Assembly (NCBI GenBank): GCA_029237605.1
Contig: JAQRGB010000001.1
Span: forward strand, 372,311 to 436,310
Reading direction: 5' to 3'
Source of the DNA: Candidatus Thiodubiliella sp.
GTDB taxonomy: Bacteria > Pseudomonadota > Gammaproteobacteria > PS1 > Pseudothioglobaceae
Length of the DNA: 64,000 nucleotides
Part shown: positions 9,585-19,156 of the stretch, in pieces
Numbering within the stretch: the stretch's first letter is position 1
How the letters are laid out: each line of letters starts with the position of its first letter
The notes under the pieces: model-generated
What the model was told of the DNA's origin: nothing
The model's database searches: none
The model's input: the letters and a program-made list of their open reading frames with translations, nothing else
Position numbers and translations under genes: made by a program

Positions 9585-10041
9585 TTGTAGTTTATTTTAT
9601 TATGTAGTGACATTTTTTTCTGTCAAATCCAAATATAATTTGGAATAAAAATAACAAGGCACATAACGCTAATTCATTTTTAAACTTTGTGTATAACAAA
9701 CTACGACTCATGCGCGCTTTTTTTTATTAAACTTATCATATAAAAAAGCTTACCAATATTATTTTAAGATAGCATTGCAATAATACCATTTGTATCTGGC
9801 TCAAATATTTTGAAACAAAAATACTTAATTCAAGCGTATATGTGTCAAGAGCTAGTTAAATATGAATAAAAAATAACTATTACTACCAATATGAAAATAT
9901 TTTATATTATTGATTGCGCCCAACCATAACTCACAAACAACACAGTTTCAAAACTGTGTTGTTTGTGTTTGCGTAATATTAAAAATTACAAATGTTATTA
10001 TAATTATAAAAAGGTATGAAGTTACTAAAATAAGTCTTTTT
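9585..10041. other. Intergenic region with inverted repeats, no gene seen
   Basis: 457 bases between uvrD and a convergent small gene. I see no coding remnant or tRNA. It contains a 7-bp inverted repeat (9628-9644), a run of T after GCGCGC near 9715-9727, and a strong 17-bp inverted repeat at 9932-9967 listed separately. Confidence 0.6.
9932..9967. repeat. Perfect 17-bp inverted repeat with 2-base spacer
   Basis: CACAAACAACACAGTTT is followed, after CA, by its exact reverse complement. It sits between convergent genes (uvrD ends at 9584; the 93-residue gene ends at 10042). It may be a bidirectional transcription terminator or a processed RNA hairpin, although the flanking T runs are short. 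It is the strongest perfect palindrome I found in the window. Confidence 0.6.
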
Positions 10042-10323
10042 TTAATTTAAAGTTTTCTTTAAATCATCAATAGAAATACTTTGCACTGTTTGTTCATTTG
10101 CATAAACTGGCTTCATTTTGGTGTGTGTACCAGATTCTTTTTCAATAGCTATCTGTCTAGAAGCCACTATATCCAAACAATCAGTAATCATTTTTTGCGT
10201 ATCTTGTGTCAATGGATGGCGCAATTCTGGCTTAGTCATAGTGTCTTTTGCTACAGAAATAAGAGTCTTTCTAACAGCATTTAATAAACGAAGTTCAAAA
10301 TTTTTATTATTCTCTTTGATCAT
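10042..10323 (-). CDS. Uncharacterised protein linked to nagZ
   Basis: 93 residues, mostly helical and charged, with no signal peptide, membrane segment or recognised domain. The segment TMTKPELRHPLTQDT is its most distinctive part. The ATG overlaps the end of nagZ by four bases, so the two are translationally coupled, and the pair begins the distal part of the cell-wall recycling block. I do not recognise the family. The coupling and clean reading frame argue that it is real. Confidence 0.75.
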   Translation of the reverse strand: MIKENNKNFELRLLNAVRKTLISVAKDTMTKPELRHPLTQDTQKMITDCLDIVASRQIAIEKESGTHTKMKPVYANEQTVQSISIDDLKKTLN

Positions 10324-11309
10324 AGCAAATCACCAATATTTTCTAAATGTTCTAGATAGATTATTTTACTAATATCTTTAGGCTTAATACCTCGCATTAA
10401 TTGTAGTTTTTCATTCATTGGCCAATCACTATCAATTACTTGTTTAAGTGATTCATGGTGATTGCAAATCAACACCATATCACAACCACTATCGAGTGAT
10501 GCTTGAACGCGTTTAACCATATCTTTAATAAAATGCGCACCTTGCATGGACAAATCATCACTAAATATAATACCACTAAAACCAAGTTTGTCTTGCAAAA
10601 TTTCCTTAATCCATTTTGACGAGAAACTAGCTGGCTTATCATCCACTTGTGGGTACACCACATGCGCTGTCATCACTGCATCCAAGCCATGGCTGATAAG
10701 ATTCTTAAAGACAGACATATCTTGAGAAATATCTACAAATGCTCGATCATCAACTGCTAAATTAAAGTGCGAATCTACTGCTACAAAGCCATGTCCAGGA
10801 AAGTGCTTCCCCACACATTTCATGCCCGCTCCATTCATGCCTTTAATTAGGCTGCCAGCCAACTTTGTCACTACACTAGGATTGGAATGAAAGGCCCTAT
10901 CGCCAATCACAGAAGATCTAGCATAATCTAAATCAAGCACTGGTGTAAAAGAAAAATCTATGTCGATAGCTAGTAATTCTGCTGCCAGTACATAGCCGCA
11001 AGAAAATGCTTGTTCTAAAGCTTGTTTTGGCTCTTGGTCATAGACTTTACCTAATTTTGCCATAGCCGGTAAATCAGTAAATCCTTTTTTGAAGCGTTGC
11101 ACTCTACCACCTTCATGATCAACGGCAATCAATAAATTATGATTTATTAAATGAATAGATCTAATCAAAGATTTAACTTGATGAATATCTTTAAAATTAC
11201 GCGAAAATAAAATAACGCCACCAATACTTAATTTAGCTAATTGCACTTTCTCTTCTTCAGTAAGTGATAAACCAGATATATCCATCATAATTGCACCTAA
11301 TTTTTTCAT
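10320..11309 (-). CDS. nagZ: Beta-N-acetylhexosaminidase NagZ
   Basis: 329 residues, a full-length single-domain glycoside hydrolase family 3 enzyme with no signal peptide. The family signature KHFPGHG lies at 168-174 and supplies the catalytic His; AVDHEGGRVQRF (about 62-73) and FSDDLSMQGA (nucleophile Asp) complete the active site. In the cytoplasm it removes N-acetylglucosamine from anhydro-muropeptides imported by AmpG, encoded next to it. The block runs L,D-enzyme, rhodanese, ampG, nagZ on one strand. Confidence 0.95.
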   Translation of the reverse strand: MKKLGAIMMDISGLSLTEEEKVQLAKLSIGGVILFSRNFKDIHQVKSLIRSIHLINHNLLIAVDHEGGRVQRFKKGFTDLPAMAKLGKVYDQEPKQALEQAFSCGYVLAAELLAIDIDFSFTPVLDLDYARSSVIGDRAFHSNPSVVTKLAGSLIKGMNGAGMKCVGKHFPGHGFVAVDSHFNLAVDDRAFVDISQDMSVFKNLISHGLDAVMTAHVVYPQVDDKPASFSSKWIKEILQDKLGFSGIIFSDDLSMQGAHFIKDMVKRVQASLDSGCDMVLICNHHESLKQVIDSDWPMNEKLQLMRGIKPKDISKIIYLEHLENIGDLL

Positions 11310-11322
11310 TTATCCAATTCCT

Positions 11323-12858
11323 TTAATCAATATAGGGTTTAATTTTATATACTAGCCATAAAATGGGAATGCCAATTAATGCGGTAATTATAAAAAATTC
11401 ACTGTAGCCAAATATCTCAACCAATGTGCCTGAATAGCCGCCAAATATTTTAGGTAAAAGTGTCATTAAAGATGAAAAAATAGCATATTGCACAGCGGTA
11501 AATTTAACATTAGTCAGGCTTGATAAAAAAGCAATAAATGCAGTACCCGCAAGACCAGCAGATAAGTTATCCATGCTAATTGTGATATATAACCAAGTAA
11601 TATCGTGTCCTACATTAGCTAACACAATAAACAATAAATTAGTCAGTGATGATAATAAAGCACCTAAAAATAGCACTCTAAATATACCTATTCTAAGCAC
11701 CATAATACCACCAACAAAGCCACCAAAAATTGTCATAAATAAACCAAAAGTTTTAGCAATAGTGGCTATTTCAACCTTAGTAAAGCCTATATCTTGATAA
11801 AAAATATTTGCAATAACACCAAGCACAATATCGCTAACACGATACAAACCAATCACTGCTAGTAACAATACAGTGATACTTAGTCCATAACGCTCAAAGA
11901 AATCTTTAACTGGGACAATATAGGTTTTATCTATCATGTCCTGATTAACAATATTAAGCATTGTCAATACTCTAGCTATAATATAAACACCAGCTAGTGC
12001 TAATATTATACGTAGTGTGCCCACAATAAACTCAGTAAAATATTTGTTATTAATGGCTTCGCCTAAGGTTTCTTTGGTAGTCTTTACTAAGTCTATTGTA
12101 GTAGTAAATATTAAGATGAAAATAGCAACTATAGAAAAAAAAAATAAAAAAAATCGTGCATAGTCTTGGGTTGTATATTTAGCTTCTTTGTATTTAAATT
12201 GTGGCTCACTAATAATTAATGTGGTTGCTACGCCAATAAACATTACCGCTGCCATCGCCATATAGCTGCCTGACCATGCATCATAACTATAGAGTGTTTT
12301 AGTTGATCCTAAATAATGTGCAATAAACAATCCTCCGGCACCAGCTACTATCATGCCAATTCTATAACCGGCAATATAGCTAGCAGAGAGCATTGACTGC
12401 ATCTTTGTATCAGCAGATTCGATACGATAAGCATCAATAACAATATCTTGAGTTGCCGAAGAAAATCCTAATAATATCGCACCGTATGCCATCATTGTCA
12501 AACTACTATCCCCTAATTTTGGATCAACTGATGACATTAATAAGATAGCACCTATAATACTCAATTGCGATACCAACATCCAAGCACGACGACGACCTAA
12601 CGTTTCAGTTAAAACTGGCAAAGGTAGGCGGTCAACCAATGGCGCCCAAACAAATTTAAACGAATAACCGAGTGCAGCCCATGAAAAATAAGTAATAGTT
12701 GATTTAACTACACCAGCCTCATTCAACCACAAACCCAAAGTGGAAAATATTAATAAAATAGGTATTCCTGCTGAAAAACCTAAGAACAACATAGTCATCA
12801 CTCTAGGATGAATAAATAATTTAATACTGCCTAAGTAGGTTGCTAACATTGCTCCCAA
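11323..12858 (-). CDS. ampG: Muropeptide permease AmpG (major facilitator superfamily)
   Basis: 511 residues with about 14 hydrophobic segments, close to E. coli AmpG (491). AmpG-type segments are visible at the start (FLGFSAGIPILLIFSTLGLW) and in FKFVWAPLVDRLPLP and TQDIVIDAYRIES. It imports GlcNAc-anhMurNAc peptides from the periplasm for recycling. nagZ follows 13 bases downstream. The ATG lies inside the end of the rhodanese gene (16-base overlap), so the genes are an operon. Confidence 0.93.
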   Translation of the reverse strand: MGAMLATYLGSIKLFIHPRVMTMLFLGFSAGIPILLIFSTLGLWLNEAGVVKSTITYFSWAALGYSFKFVWAPLVDRLPLPVLTETLGRRRAWMLVSQLSIIGAILLMSSVDPKLGDSSLTMMAYGAILLGFSSATQDIVIDAYRIESADTKMQSMLSASYIAGYRIGMIVAGAGGLFIAHYLGSTKTLYSYDAWSGSYMAMAAVMFIGVATTLIISEPQFKYKEAKYTTQDYARFFLFFFSIVAIFILIFTTTIDLVKTTKETLGEAINNKYFTEFIVGTLRIILALAGVYIIARVLTMLNIVNQDMIDKTYIVPVKDFFERYGLSITVLLLAVIGLYRVSDIVLGVIANIFYQDIGFTKVEIATIAKTFGLFMTIFGGFVGGIMVLRIGIFRVLFLGALLSSLTNLLFIVLANVGHDITWLYITISMDNLSAGLAGTAFIAFLSSLTNVKFTAVQYAIFSSLMTLLPKIFGGYSGTLVEIFGYSEFFIITALIGIPILWLVYKIKPYID

Positions 12859-13244
12859 GGCATGCCATCATAGCGCCAACCATTAATATTACCGCGTTGA
12901 GAGTTCTCATCAAGGTCGCCTTCAAAACCACTCATTATATGTGCCACATTAGTAAAACCTTGATTGATTAAACAGTATCCAGCATCAACAGAACGACAGC
13001 CGCTACGGCAAATTAAAATAATCTCTGTATCTAATTTACAGCCAAAACGCTTGATAGATGCAATGAATTCATTGGGGGATGGTTCCCAATCAGGAGAATC
13101 CACCCAAGGCACAAAAATATGATTTAAAGGCCTACCAACAAATTTGTTTTCTGCTTCGCTACGTACATCTATCAGAACTGCATCTTTGTTCACTATTAAG
13201 CGTTTTAAAGCAACTTTAGGTAAATATTGTACTAACTTATTCAT
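12843..13244 (-). CDS. Single-domain rhodanese-like sulfurtransferase
   Basis: 133 residues. A rhodanese domain fills the protein: VLIDVRSEAE (about 23-32) and the active-site loop CRSGCRS with the expected persulfide-carrying Cys at 79. There is no signal peptide, so it should act in the cytoplasm as a persulfide carrier or sulfurtransferase. It overlaps ampG and the L,D-enzyme gene (4 bases), which makes it part of the recycling operon, though a link between persulfide transfer and cell-wall recycling is not obvious. Confidence 0.85.
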   Translation of the reverse strand: MNKLVQYLPKVALKRLIVNKDAVLIDVRSEAENKFVGRPLNHIFVPWVDSPDWEPSPNEFIASIKRFGCKLDTEIILICRSGCRSVDAGYCLINQGFTNVAHIMSGFEGDLDENSQRGNINGWRYDGMPWEQC

Positions 13245-13684
13245 GGTTTTATTATAACGACGTTACCTATTTGAACTACATCAAATAATGCAATAATATC
13301 TTGGTTATACATACGAATACAGCCATTTGAATCAGGTATGCCCATTATAGTTTCATTAGGCGAGCCATGAATATATATATAACGTGCTTTGGTATTTTGG
13401 TTACATACCTCAATTCCGTCTAGCCAAAGTATTCTACTTAAAATCCAATCTCTATCAGGGTGTTGTTTTGCCAATTCTGGCGAATATATTTCATGAGTAT
13501 AAGCCCTACCTACTAATGCCGCACCTAATTCTAAACCATAACCAATTTTTTCAGCAATTCTGAACTTACCAGTTGGTGTGCAAAATGAGCCTTCAACCTC
13601 ACCAAGCCCATTTTTAGCGCTACTAATAAAATAAGACTTATTCTTGTGTTTAAGCGTTTGATTAGCAATGCTAATTTCAATCAT
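13241..13684 (-). CDS. YkuD-fold enzyme without signal peptide, likely ElsL-type L,D-carboxypeptidase
   Basis: 147 residues. The YkuD catalytic signature is complete: IHGS with His106, then SNGCIRM with Ser119, Cys122 and Arg124. The protein begins directly with fold residues and has no signal peptide or lipobox, so it should stay in the cytoplasm. Known signal-less YkuD proteins such as Acinetobacter ElsL act as L,D-carboxypeptidases that trim recycled tetrapeptides. The linkage with ampG and nagZ fits that role better than periplasmic crosslinking. The family is clear; the recycling role is inference. Confidence 0.8.
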   Translation of the reverse strand: MIEISIANQTLKHKNKSYFISSAKNGLGEVEGSFCTPTGKFRIAEKIGYGLELGAALVGRAYTHEIYSPELAKQHPDRDWILSRILWLDGIEVCNQNTKARYIYIHGSPNETIMGIPDSNGCIRMYNQDIIALFDVVQIGNVVIIKP

Positions 13685-13695
13685 ATTTTCTTAGG

Positions 13696-15012
13696 TTAAA
13701 TTTTAAATAATGCAATAGACTCAACATGAGTAGTTTGTGGAAACATATCCATCACTGCGGCAGTATCTAGTTTATACCCAATGTCAATCAATTTAGCAGT
13801 ATCTCGTGCCAAAGTTGCAGGATTACACGACACATATACTAGTCTCTCAACGCCAAGTTGAAATAATAATTCTACAATTTCAATAGCACCTGAACGCGCT
13901 GGATCAATGAGTGCTTTATTGTACTTTTTGCCTCTAAACCATTCAAAACCCGCCACTTCTTTAAACAAATCTGCCTTATAAAAATCAACATTTTGAATGT
14001 CGTTCCTATGTGCATTTCCCTTAGCACGCTCAATAAGCCCTGCATCACCTTCAATGCCAACCACATGTTTTACATAACGTGCAATCGGTAAAGTAAAATT
14101 ACCTAAACCACAAAACAAATCAATAACTTCATCGTCGCTATTAAGATCAAGCATATTTAATGCTAAATTAATCATTTTTTGATTAAGCTTAAAATTCACC
14201 TGAGTAAAATCGTTCGGTAAAAATACCATTTCAATATTATGATCTGGATGAAAATAGATTAGATCAACAGCCCTATCAAGTGGTTTAATCGTATCTTTGC
14301 CACCACTCTGGGTATAAAAAATAACATCTAAATTATTAGCTAAATCTAATAATATTAGCCTATCTTTTTCATTTAATGGCGCAAGATGTCGCAAGATGAG
14401 TACAGTGTTATTTTCAGCAACAGCAACTTCTAATTGTGGGATTTGTGATTTTATTGAGAGTTTTTCTATTACATTACCTAACTCTGCCAAATGCTCACCA
14501 ATTGAAGGATGTAGGATTTCACATCTGTCCATATTAGCAATCCATCCTGATTTTTTTTCTCGAAAACCTACTAATACTTTATCTTTTTTAGAAACAAAAC
14601 GCACCCCCAAACGTGCCTTACGCCTGTAACCCCAATCTTGCACTTGCAATGGCTTAAGCCAATTTTTGGGTTGCGTTTTTGCTTGTTGTAAGAATGCATC
14701 TTTTAACCATTTTTCTTTGGCATCAATTTGATCTTTACTAGATAAATGTTGAAACGAACAACCACCGCAGACACCAAATACTGCGCACTTAGGCGTAATG
14801 CGTTTACTTGATGTAATGAGCACTTTACTTACATCTGCTTCTTCGAATTTAGCACGCGCAAAAGTGCGATTTGCCAATACTACTTCACCTGGTAATGCAC
14901 CGCTAACGAAAATAACTTTTTCATCTAAATGTGCAACACCTCGCCCTTCATATGAAAGTGATTCGATCTCCAATTTATAAGTCTTAGGCTTTATTTTTTT
15001 TATTCTACCCAT
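13696..15012 (-). CDS. rlmD: 23S rRNA m5U1939 methyltransferase RlmD
   Basis: 438 residues. An N-terminal TRAM domain (about 10-65) is followed by the [4Fe-4S] cysteines in CAVFGVCGGCSFQHL, which separate RlmD and RlmC from most methyltransferases. The SAM-binding motif VIDLFCGLGNFTLPIA, the DPARSG loop and the catalytic Cys in YVSCNPATLARD are all present. It methylates U1939 of 23S rRNA. It is on the same strand as, and 11 bases upstream of, the cell-wall recycling block. Confidence 0.92.
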   Translation of the reverse strand: MGRIKKIKPKTYKLEIESLSYEGRGVAHLDEKVIFVSGALPGEVVLANRTFARAKFEEADVSKVLITSSKRITPKCAVFGVCGGCSFQHLSSKDQIDAKEKWLKDAFLQQAKTQPKNWLKPLQVQDWGYRRKARLGVRFVSKKDKVLVGFREKKSGWIANMDRCEILHPSIGEHLAELGNVIEKLSIKSQIPQLEVAVAENNTVLILRHLAPLNEKDRLILLDLANNLDVIFYTQSGGKDTIKPLDRAVDLIYFHPDHNIEMVFLPNDFTQVNFKLNQKMINLALNMLDLNSDDEVIDLFCGLGNFTLPIARYVKHVVGIEGDAGLIERAKGNAHRNDIQNVDFYKADLFKEVAGFEWFRGKKYNKALIDPARSGAIEIVELLFQLGVERLVYVSCNPATLARDTAKLIDIGYKLDTAAVMDMFPQTTHVESIALFKI

Positions 15013-15212
15013 TTTTACAAAATCTCTATTATCTCAATCTAAATTTTTTTACAGGTATTTTAGTGCTTTTTTTACAGATATATTAAATAAACCTATTAAA
15101 ATTTAAAAAAAATAAGTACTATCTTTATAGGTTTTTTTTTAAAGTATGATGTTAAGTGCATATAAACCAAATTAAATATAATATTTAATTAACTATTTAC
15201 AAGAAGAATAAT

Positions 15213-15800
15213 ATGAAGTCAATAAACAAAATAAATGCAGTATTTATATTATTAATAATAAGCTTTAATAGTGCATTTGCAAATATTAAATATACTATTG
15301 ATAACAATAATTCAATAGTGAATTTTAGTACTATAAAAAAACAATACGTAATTGAGCCAGCCATTTTTAAACATATAGAAGGAATAATTTATAATTCAGG
15401 AGATATTGAAATAAGTATTAATCTAAACAGTATTGATACAAAAATACCAATAAGGGATACTAGAATACAAGATTTATTTTTTAAAGTAGTAAAATTTCCT
15501 CAAGCTTTAATTAAAGCAAAGATTGATATGAAAGAAATAAAATCAATATCTTATTATAAAAAAATGGAAATACCTGCTACTTTAGAATTTTATGGAAAAA
15601 CAAAAAAAATAAAATTAAACATTTTAGTTACGAAGGTTTATAAAAATAGGTTAATAGTTACTTCCACGCAACCAGTAATTATTAATGCTGACGATTATGG
15701 GGTTCCTACTGAAAATTTAGTTAAATTAGCTAAAACAGTTGGTGGCATGAATATTTCCAACAAAGCAGCGGTTAATTTTGTATTGAACTTTAAAAAATAA
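15213..15800 (+). CDS. YceI family periplasmic protein
   Basis: 195 residues with a signal peptide (cleavage after about NSAFA). The domain has the YceI lipocalin-like pattern: YTIDNNNSIVNFST at the start, repeated amphipathic strands, DTRIQDLFFKVVKFPQ and a C-terminal VNFVLNF strand. Family members bind isoprenoid or other lipids in the periplasm; some are induced by pH or respiratory change. An AGAAG ribosome-binding site precedes the ATG. It appears monocistronic. Confidence 0.82.
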   Translation: MKSINKINAVFILLIISFNSAFANIKYTIDNNNSIVNFSTIKKQYVIEPAIFKHIEGIIYNSGDIEISINLNSIDTKIPIRDTRIQDLFFKVVKFPQALIKAKIDMKEIKSISYYKKMEIPATLEFYGKTKKIKLNILVTKVYKNRLIVTSTQPVIINADDYGVPTENLVKLAKTVGGMNISNKAAVNFVLNFKK

Positions 15801-16181
15801 CTAATTTTAATACCTAGTAAATAATTCTATCTGATCGTTAACTTAACATATTTATTAAATTTATGTATTAGATTTAAGAATAGCAAGCAACTCAATGAAA
15901 TTCTCAAAACCAAAAACACAAAATTACCCATTTCTTAATAATATAAATTCCAGATAGTAGAGCCGTATTATGATAAGTTGATAATATTTAAAATTCTTAT
16001 TCTTCAACACTACTACGCCCTATCATGTTGTGCTAATTAAATTTAGCATGAATAAATATCAGCACAGTATAAAAAGATATTAATGCTAGTTAAACTAGAA
16101 AAATCAACATAATTGATAATTTCCATATAAATCAAACAATCACGCAAATGCAAATGCAAAAATTTGAGTTAAGACAAAAAA
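15801..16181. other. Intergenic region, no gene seen
   Basis: 381 bases between yceI and the convergent yfhL. I see only short imperfect inverted repeats (for example around 16030-16052) and no recognisable coding remnant. Confidence 0.55.
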
Positions 16182-16433
<252 letters not shown>

Positions 16434-16509
16434 TTATTTATATATATATTTTAACTGATTAAAGAAAGTATTTTTGGTAACATATTGTTTTTTATTTACA
16501 ATTATAATA

Positions 16510-17487
16510 ATGCGTATTTTAATATTATTTTTTACTTTATTTTTATCACTCCAGCTCCACGCACAATTAAGCGACGGCTTGTATGCAAGAATGCGTACTA
16601 ATCAAGGAAATATTGTTATAAAACTTGCCTTTGATAAAGCGCCACTCACAGTGATTAATTTTGTTGGCTTAGCCGAAGGCACAAAACGCTCAAATATCCA
16701 AACTGGAAAACCATTTTATAACGGTTTAATCTTTCATCGTGTTATAAAAGATTTTATGATTCAAGGTGGTGACCCAAAAGGCAATGGCAGAGGTGGTCCA
16801 GGCTATAAATTTATTGATGAAATTACTGACTTAAAGCATGACAAAGGCGGTATTTTATCCATGGCTAACTCTGGGAAAAATACCAACGGTTCGCAATTTT
16901 TCATAACTCATAAAGCCACGCCACACTTAGATGGCATACATACTATTTTTGGTCATGTAGTCGAAGGTATGGATGTCGTTAATCGCATCAAAAAAGATGA
17001 CTTTATTCGTAAGATAGAAATTATTCGTATTGGTGAAAAGGCTAAAAATTTCCAAACTAATGAAGCAGCATTTCAAGCACAAAACAAAAAATATTCAGCT
17101 AAAAGACGTGATAAATTCATTAAGTTTATTAAAGATAATTACCCAAATGCACAAACCAATAACGAGGGGTATTTTGTGCAAATCAATCGTGTAGGATCTT
17201 CCATAAAGCCAAGTAAAGGAGATTCAATAACAATCAGGTTATCTATTAAATTAGATAATGGCACAATAATACACAAAGCAGATAAGCCACTCACTTTTAA
17301 TGCTGGATTAAGTAGGGTTAATGGCATTGACAAAGTAATTGGTCAGTCTACACTTGAAATGAGTGTTGGCGAGAAGCGCACTATTGTCACTAGTTATATA
17401 CAAATATTTGAAGGTAAAATACGCAAGAGTATTTTACAAAACTCTTTATTGATTTTTAATATAGAACTTTTATCTATCAACAAGTGA
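16510..17487 (+). CDS. Periplasmic peptidyl-prolyl isomerase: cyclophilin fused to an FKBP-like domain
   Basis: I start it at the ATG at 16510, which opens a good signal peptide (MRILILFFTLFLSLQLHAQ), rather than an upstream GTG-like codon. Residues about 25-175 are a cyclophilin with FHRVIKDFMIQGGDP, GILSMANSGKNTNGSQFF and HLDGIHTIFGHV. After a basic linker, residues about 225-325 read as an FKBP-type domain (GYFVQINRVGSSIKPSKGDS, VIGQSTLEMSVGEKR, final LLIFNIELLSI), somewhat degenerate at active-site aromatics. It should assist folding of envelope proteins. The two-family fusion is uncommon. Confidence 0.85.
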   Translation: MRILILFFTLFLSLQLHAQLSDGLYARMRTNQGNIVIKLAFDKAPLTVINFVGLAEGTKRSNIQTGKPFYNGLIFHRVIKDFMIQGGDPKGNGRGGPGYKFIDEITDLKHDKGGILSMANSGKNTNGSQFFITHKATPHLDGIHTIFGHVVEGMDVVNRIKKDDFIRKIEIIRIGEKAKNFQTNEAAFQAQNKKYSAKRRDKFIKFIKDNYPNAQTNNEGYFVQINRVGSSIKPSKGDSITIRLSIKLDNGTIIHKADKPLTFNAGLSRVNGIDKVIGQSTLEMSVGEKRTIVTSYIQIFEGKIRKSILQNSLLIFNIELLSINK

Positions 17488-17630
17488 ACACTTTATACAT
17501 ATAAATAATTATAAAAATGCTGCCTTTTATTATTAGTATATTTTTTAAAAATACCATTCAGCATTAAAAACTCCAACTTAATCGAACTTATTATCTTGTT
17601 AATCGCTCATAATCGTATAAAGATCTTAGT

Positions 17631-18713
17631 ATGTTTTTAGAATTTATTAATTTTCTTACCAAGCTTGATTCAGGCTTCAATGTTCTGCAATACTTGACTA
17701 TGCGTGCTATCTTGGCAATGTTGTCATCATTATTTCTGAGTCTTATCCTAGGTCGCTTTTTTATTAAAAAATTACAAAAATTACAAATTTCTCAGGTTAT
17801 TCGTACCGATGGACCACAGTCACATTTTTCTAAGACAGGCACACCAACAATGGGTGGTATTTTAATCTTATTCACCTTTATTATTAGTATATTAGTGTGG
17901 GGAGATTTACGCGACAGCTATATATGGGTTGTTATAATCACAGCATTACTTTTTGGTAGTATTGGTTTTTTAGATGACTATTTAAAAATTACCAAAAAAT
18001 CTTCTAACGGACTGAGTGTCAAACAAAAATACTTGGCACAAACTTTTAGCGCAATTTTAATTATTGCATGGTTAACTACCAATCCACAAACCACAATCTC
18101 CACCGACCTTTTAATTCCTTTTTTTAAAGACTTTGTAGTGCCACTTGGTACTATTGGCTTTGTAATTTTCTCTTACTTTGTCATTGTCGGTAGTTCTAAT
18201 GCAGTCAATCTAACCGATGGGCTTGATGGTTTGGCGATTATGCCTATTGTTCTAATTTTAGGTGCTTTAGCGATTTTTTCTTATATTGGTGGCAACTATA
18301 ATTTTGCTGAGTACTTACATATGCCATTCATACCAGCAACTAGAGAAATATTTGTTGTTTGCACTGCGCTCATTGGCGCTGGATTAGGTTTTTTATGGTT
18401 TAATGCTTATCCTGCTGATATATTTATGGGTGATGTTGGTTCATTAACACTAGGTGCAATTTTAGCAGTCATTGCAATTATAGTTCGTCAAGAAATATTA
18501 CTATTCATTATGGGAGGTATTTTTGTTGCTGAAACACTTTCCGTAATAATTCAAGTTGCTTGGTATAAACGCACCAAAATGCGTATTTTTCTAATGGCAC
18601 CACTTCATCATCACTTTGAAAAGCAAGGTATATCAGAGCCAAAAATCATTGTTCGTTTTTGGGTAGTAACTTTAATCTTGGTGTTAATAGCCCTATTCTC
18701 TATTAAAATATAA
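17631..18713 (+). CDS. mraY: Phospho-N-acetylmuramoyl-pentapeptide transferase MraY
   Basis: 360 residues and about ten membrane helices, the normal MraY size. Catalytic segments are intact: [17 protein letters not shown] near residue 62, FLDDYLK (Asp-Asp), [28 protein letters not shown] and [11 protein letters not shown] (His cluster). It makes lipid I from UDP-MurNAc-pentapeptide and undecaprenyl phosphate. In most relatives mraY lies in the dcw cluster between murF and murD; here it stands apart and is followed by a deaminase and prfC. Confidence 0.96.
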   Translation: MFLEFINFLTKLDSGFNVLQYLTMRAILAMLSSLFLSLILGRFFIKKLQKLQISQVIRTDGPQSHFSKTGTPTMGGILILFTFIISILVWGDLRDSYIWVVIITALLFGSIGFLDDYLKITKKSSNGLSVKQKYLAQTFSAILIIAWLTTNPQTTISTDLLIPFFKDFVVPLGTIGFVIFSYFVIVGSSNAVNLTDGLDGLAIMPIVLILGALAIFSYIGGNYNFAEYLHMPFIPATREIFVVCTALIGAGLGFLWFNAYPADIFMGDVGSLTLGAILAVIAIIVRQEILLFIMGGIFVAETLSVIIQVAWYKRTKMRIFLMAPLHHHFEKQGISEPKIIVRFWVVTLILVLIALFSIKI

Positions 18714-19156
18714 TGAGCAATCTAACTAAATGGGATGAAAGATATTTAAATCTTGCTAAAGAAATATCCACTTGGTCGAAAGACCCATCGACTCAAGTCG
18801 GTGCAGTAACAGTTGGCAGTAAGAAAGAAGTGCTTTCTCAAGGTTTTAATGGATTTCCACGTAATATTAATGACACTGATAAGCGCTATAATAATAAAGA
18901 AACTAAATACAAATTCGTAGTACACGCTGAAATGAATGCGATTTACAATGCTACTTACTCTGGCACCTCACTTGATGGGGCGACCTTATATGTTTATGGC
19001 TTGCCAATTTGCTCAGAATGCGCCAAAGGTATTATTCAAGTTGGTATAAAAAGAGTGGTAGTGGAAAAATCTAAGGACCTTGACAACTGGAATGATAGTG
19101 TCAAACTCTCAAAATCAATGTTTGACGAGGTAGGTGTGGAGCTAATAATTAAATAA
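18713..19156 (+). CDS. dCMP/cytidine deaminase family protein
   Basis: 147 residues. The zinc site is visible as HAEMNAIYNA (His ligand and catalytic Glu) and LPICSECAKGI (two Cys ligands; Ile replaces the second residue of the usual PCxxC). An N-terminal KDPSTQVGAV segment is typical of dCMP deaminases, which supply dUMP for thymidylate synthesis. The ATG overlaps the mraY stop by one base and prfC follows immediately, so the three genes are likely one transcript. Confidence 0.85.
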   Translation: MSNLTKWDERYLNLAKEISTWSKDPSTQVGAVTVGSKKEVLSQGFNGFPRNINDTDKRYNNKETKYKFVVHAEMNAIYNATYSGTSLDGATLYVYGLPICSECAKGIIQVGIKRVVVEKSKDLDNWNDSVKLSKSMFDEVGVELIIK

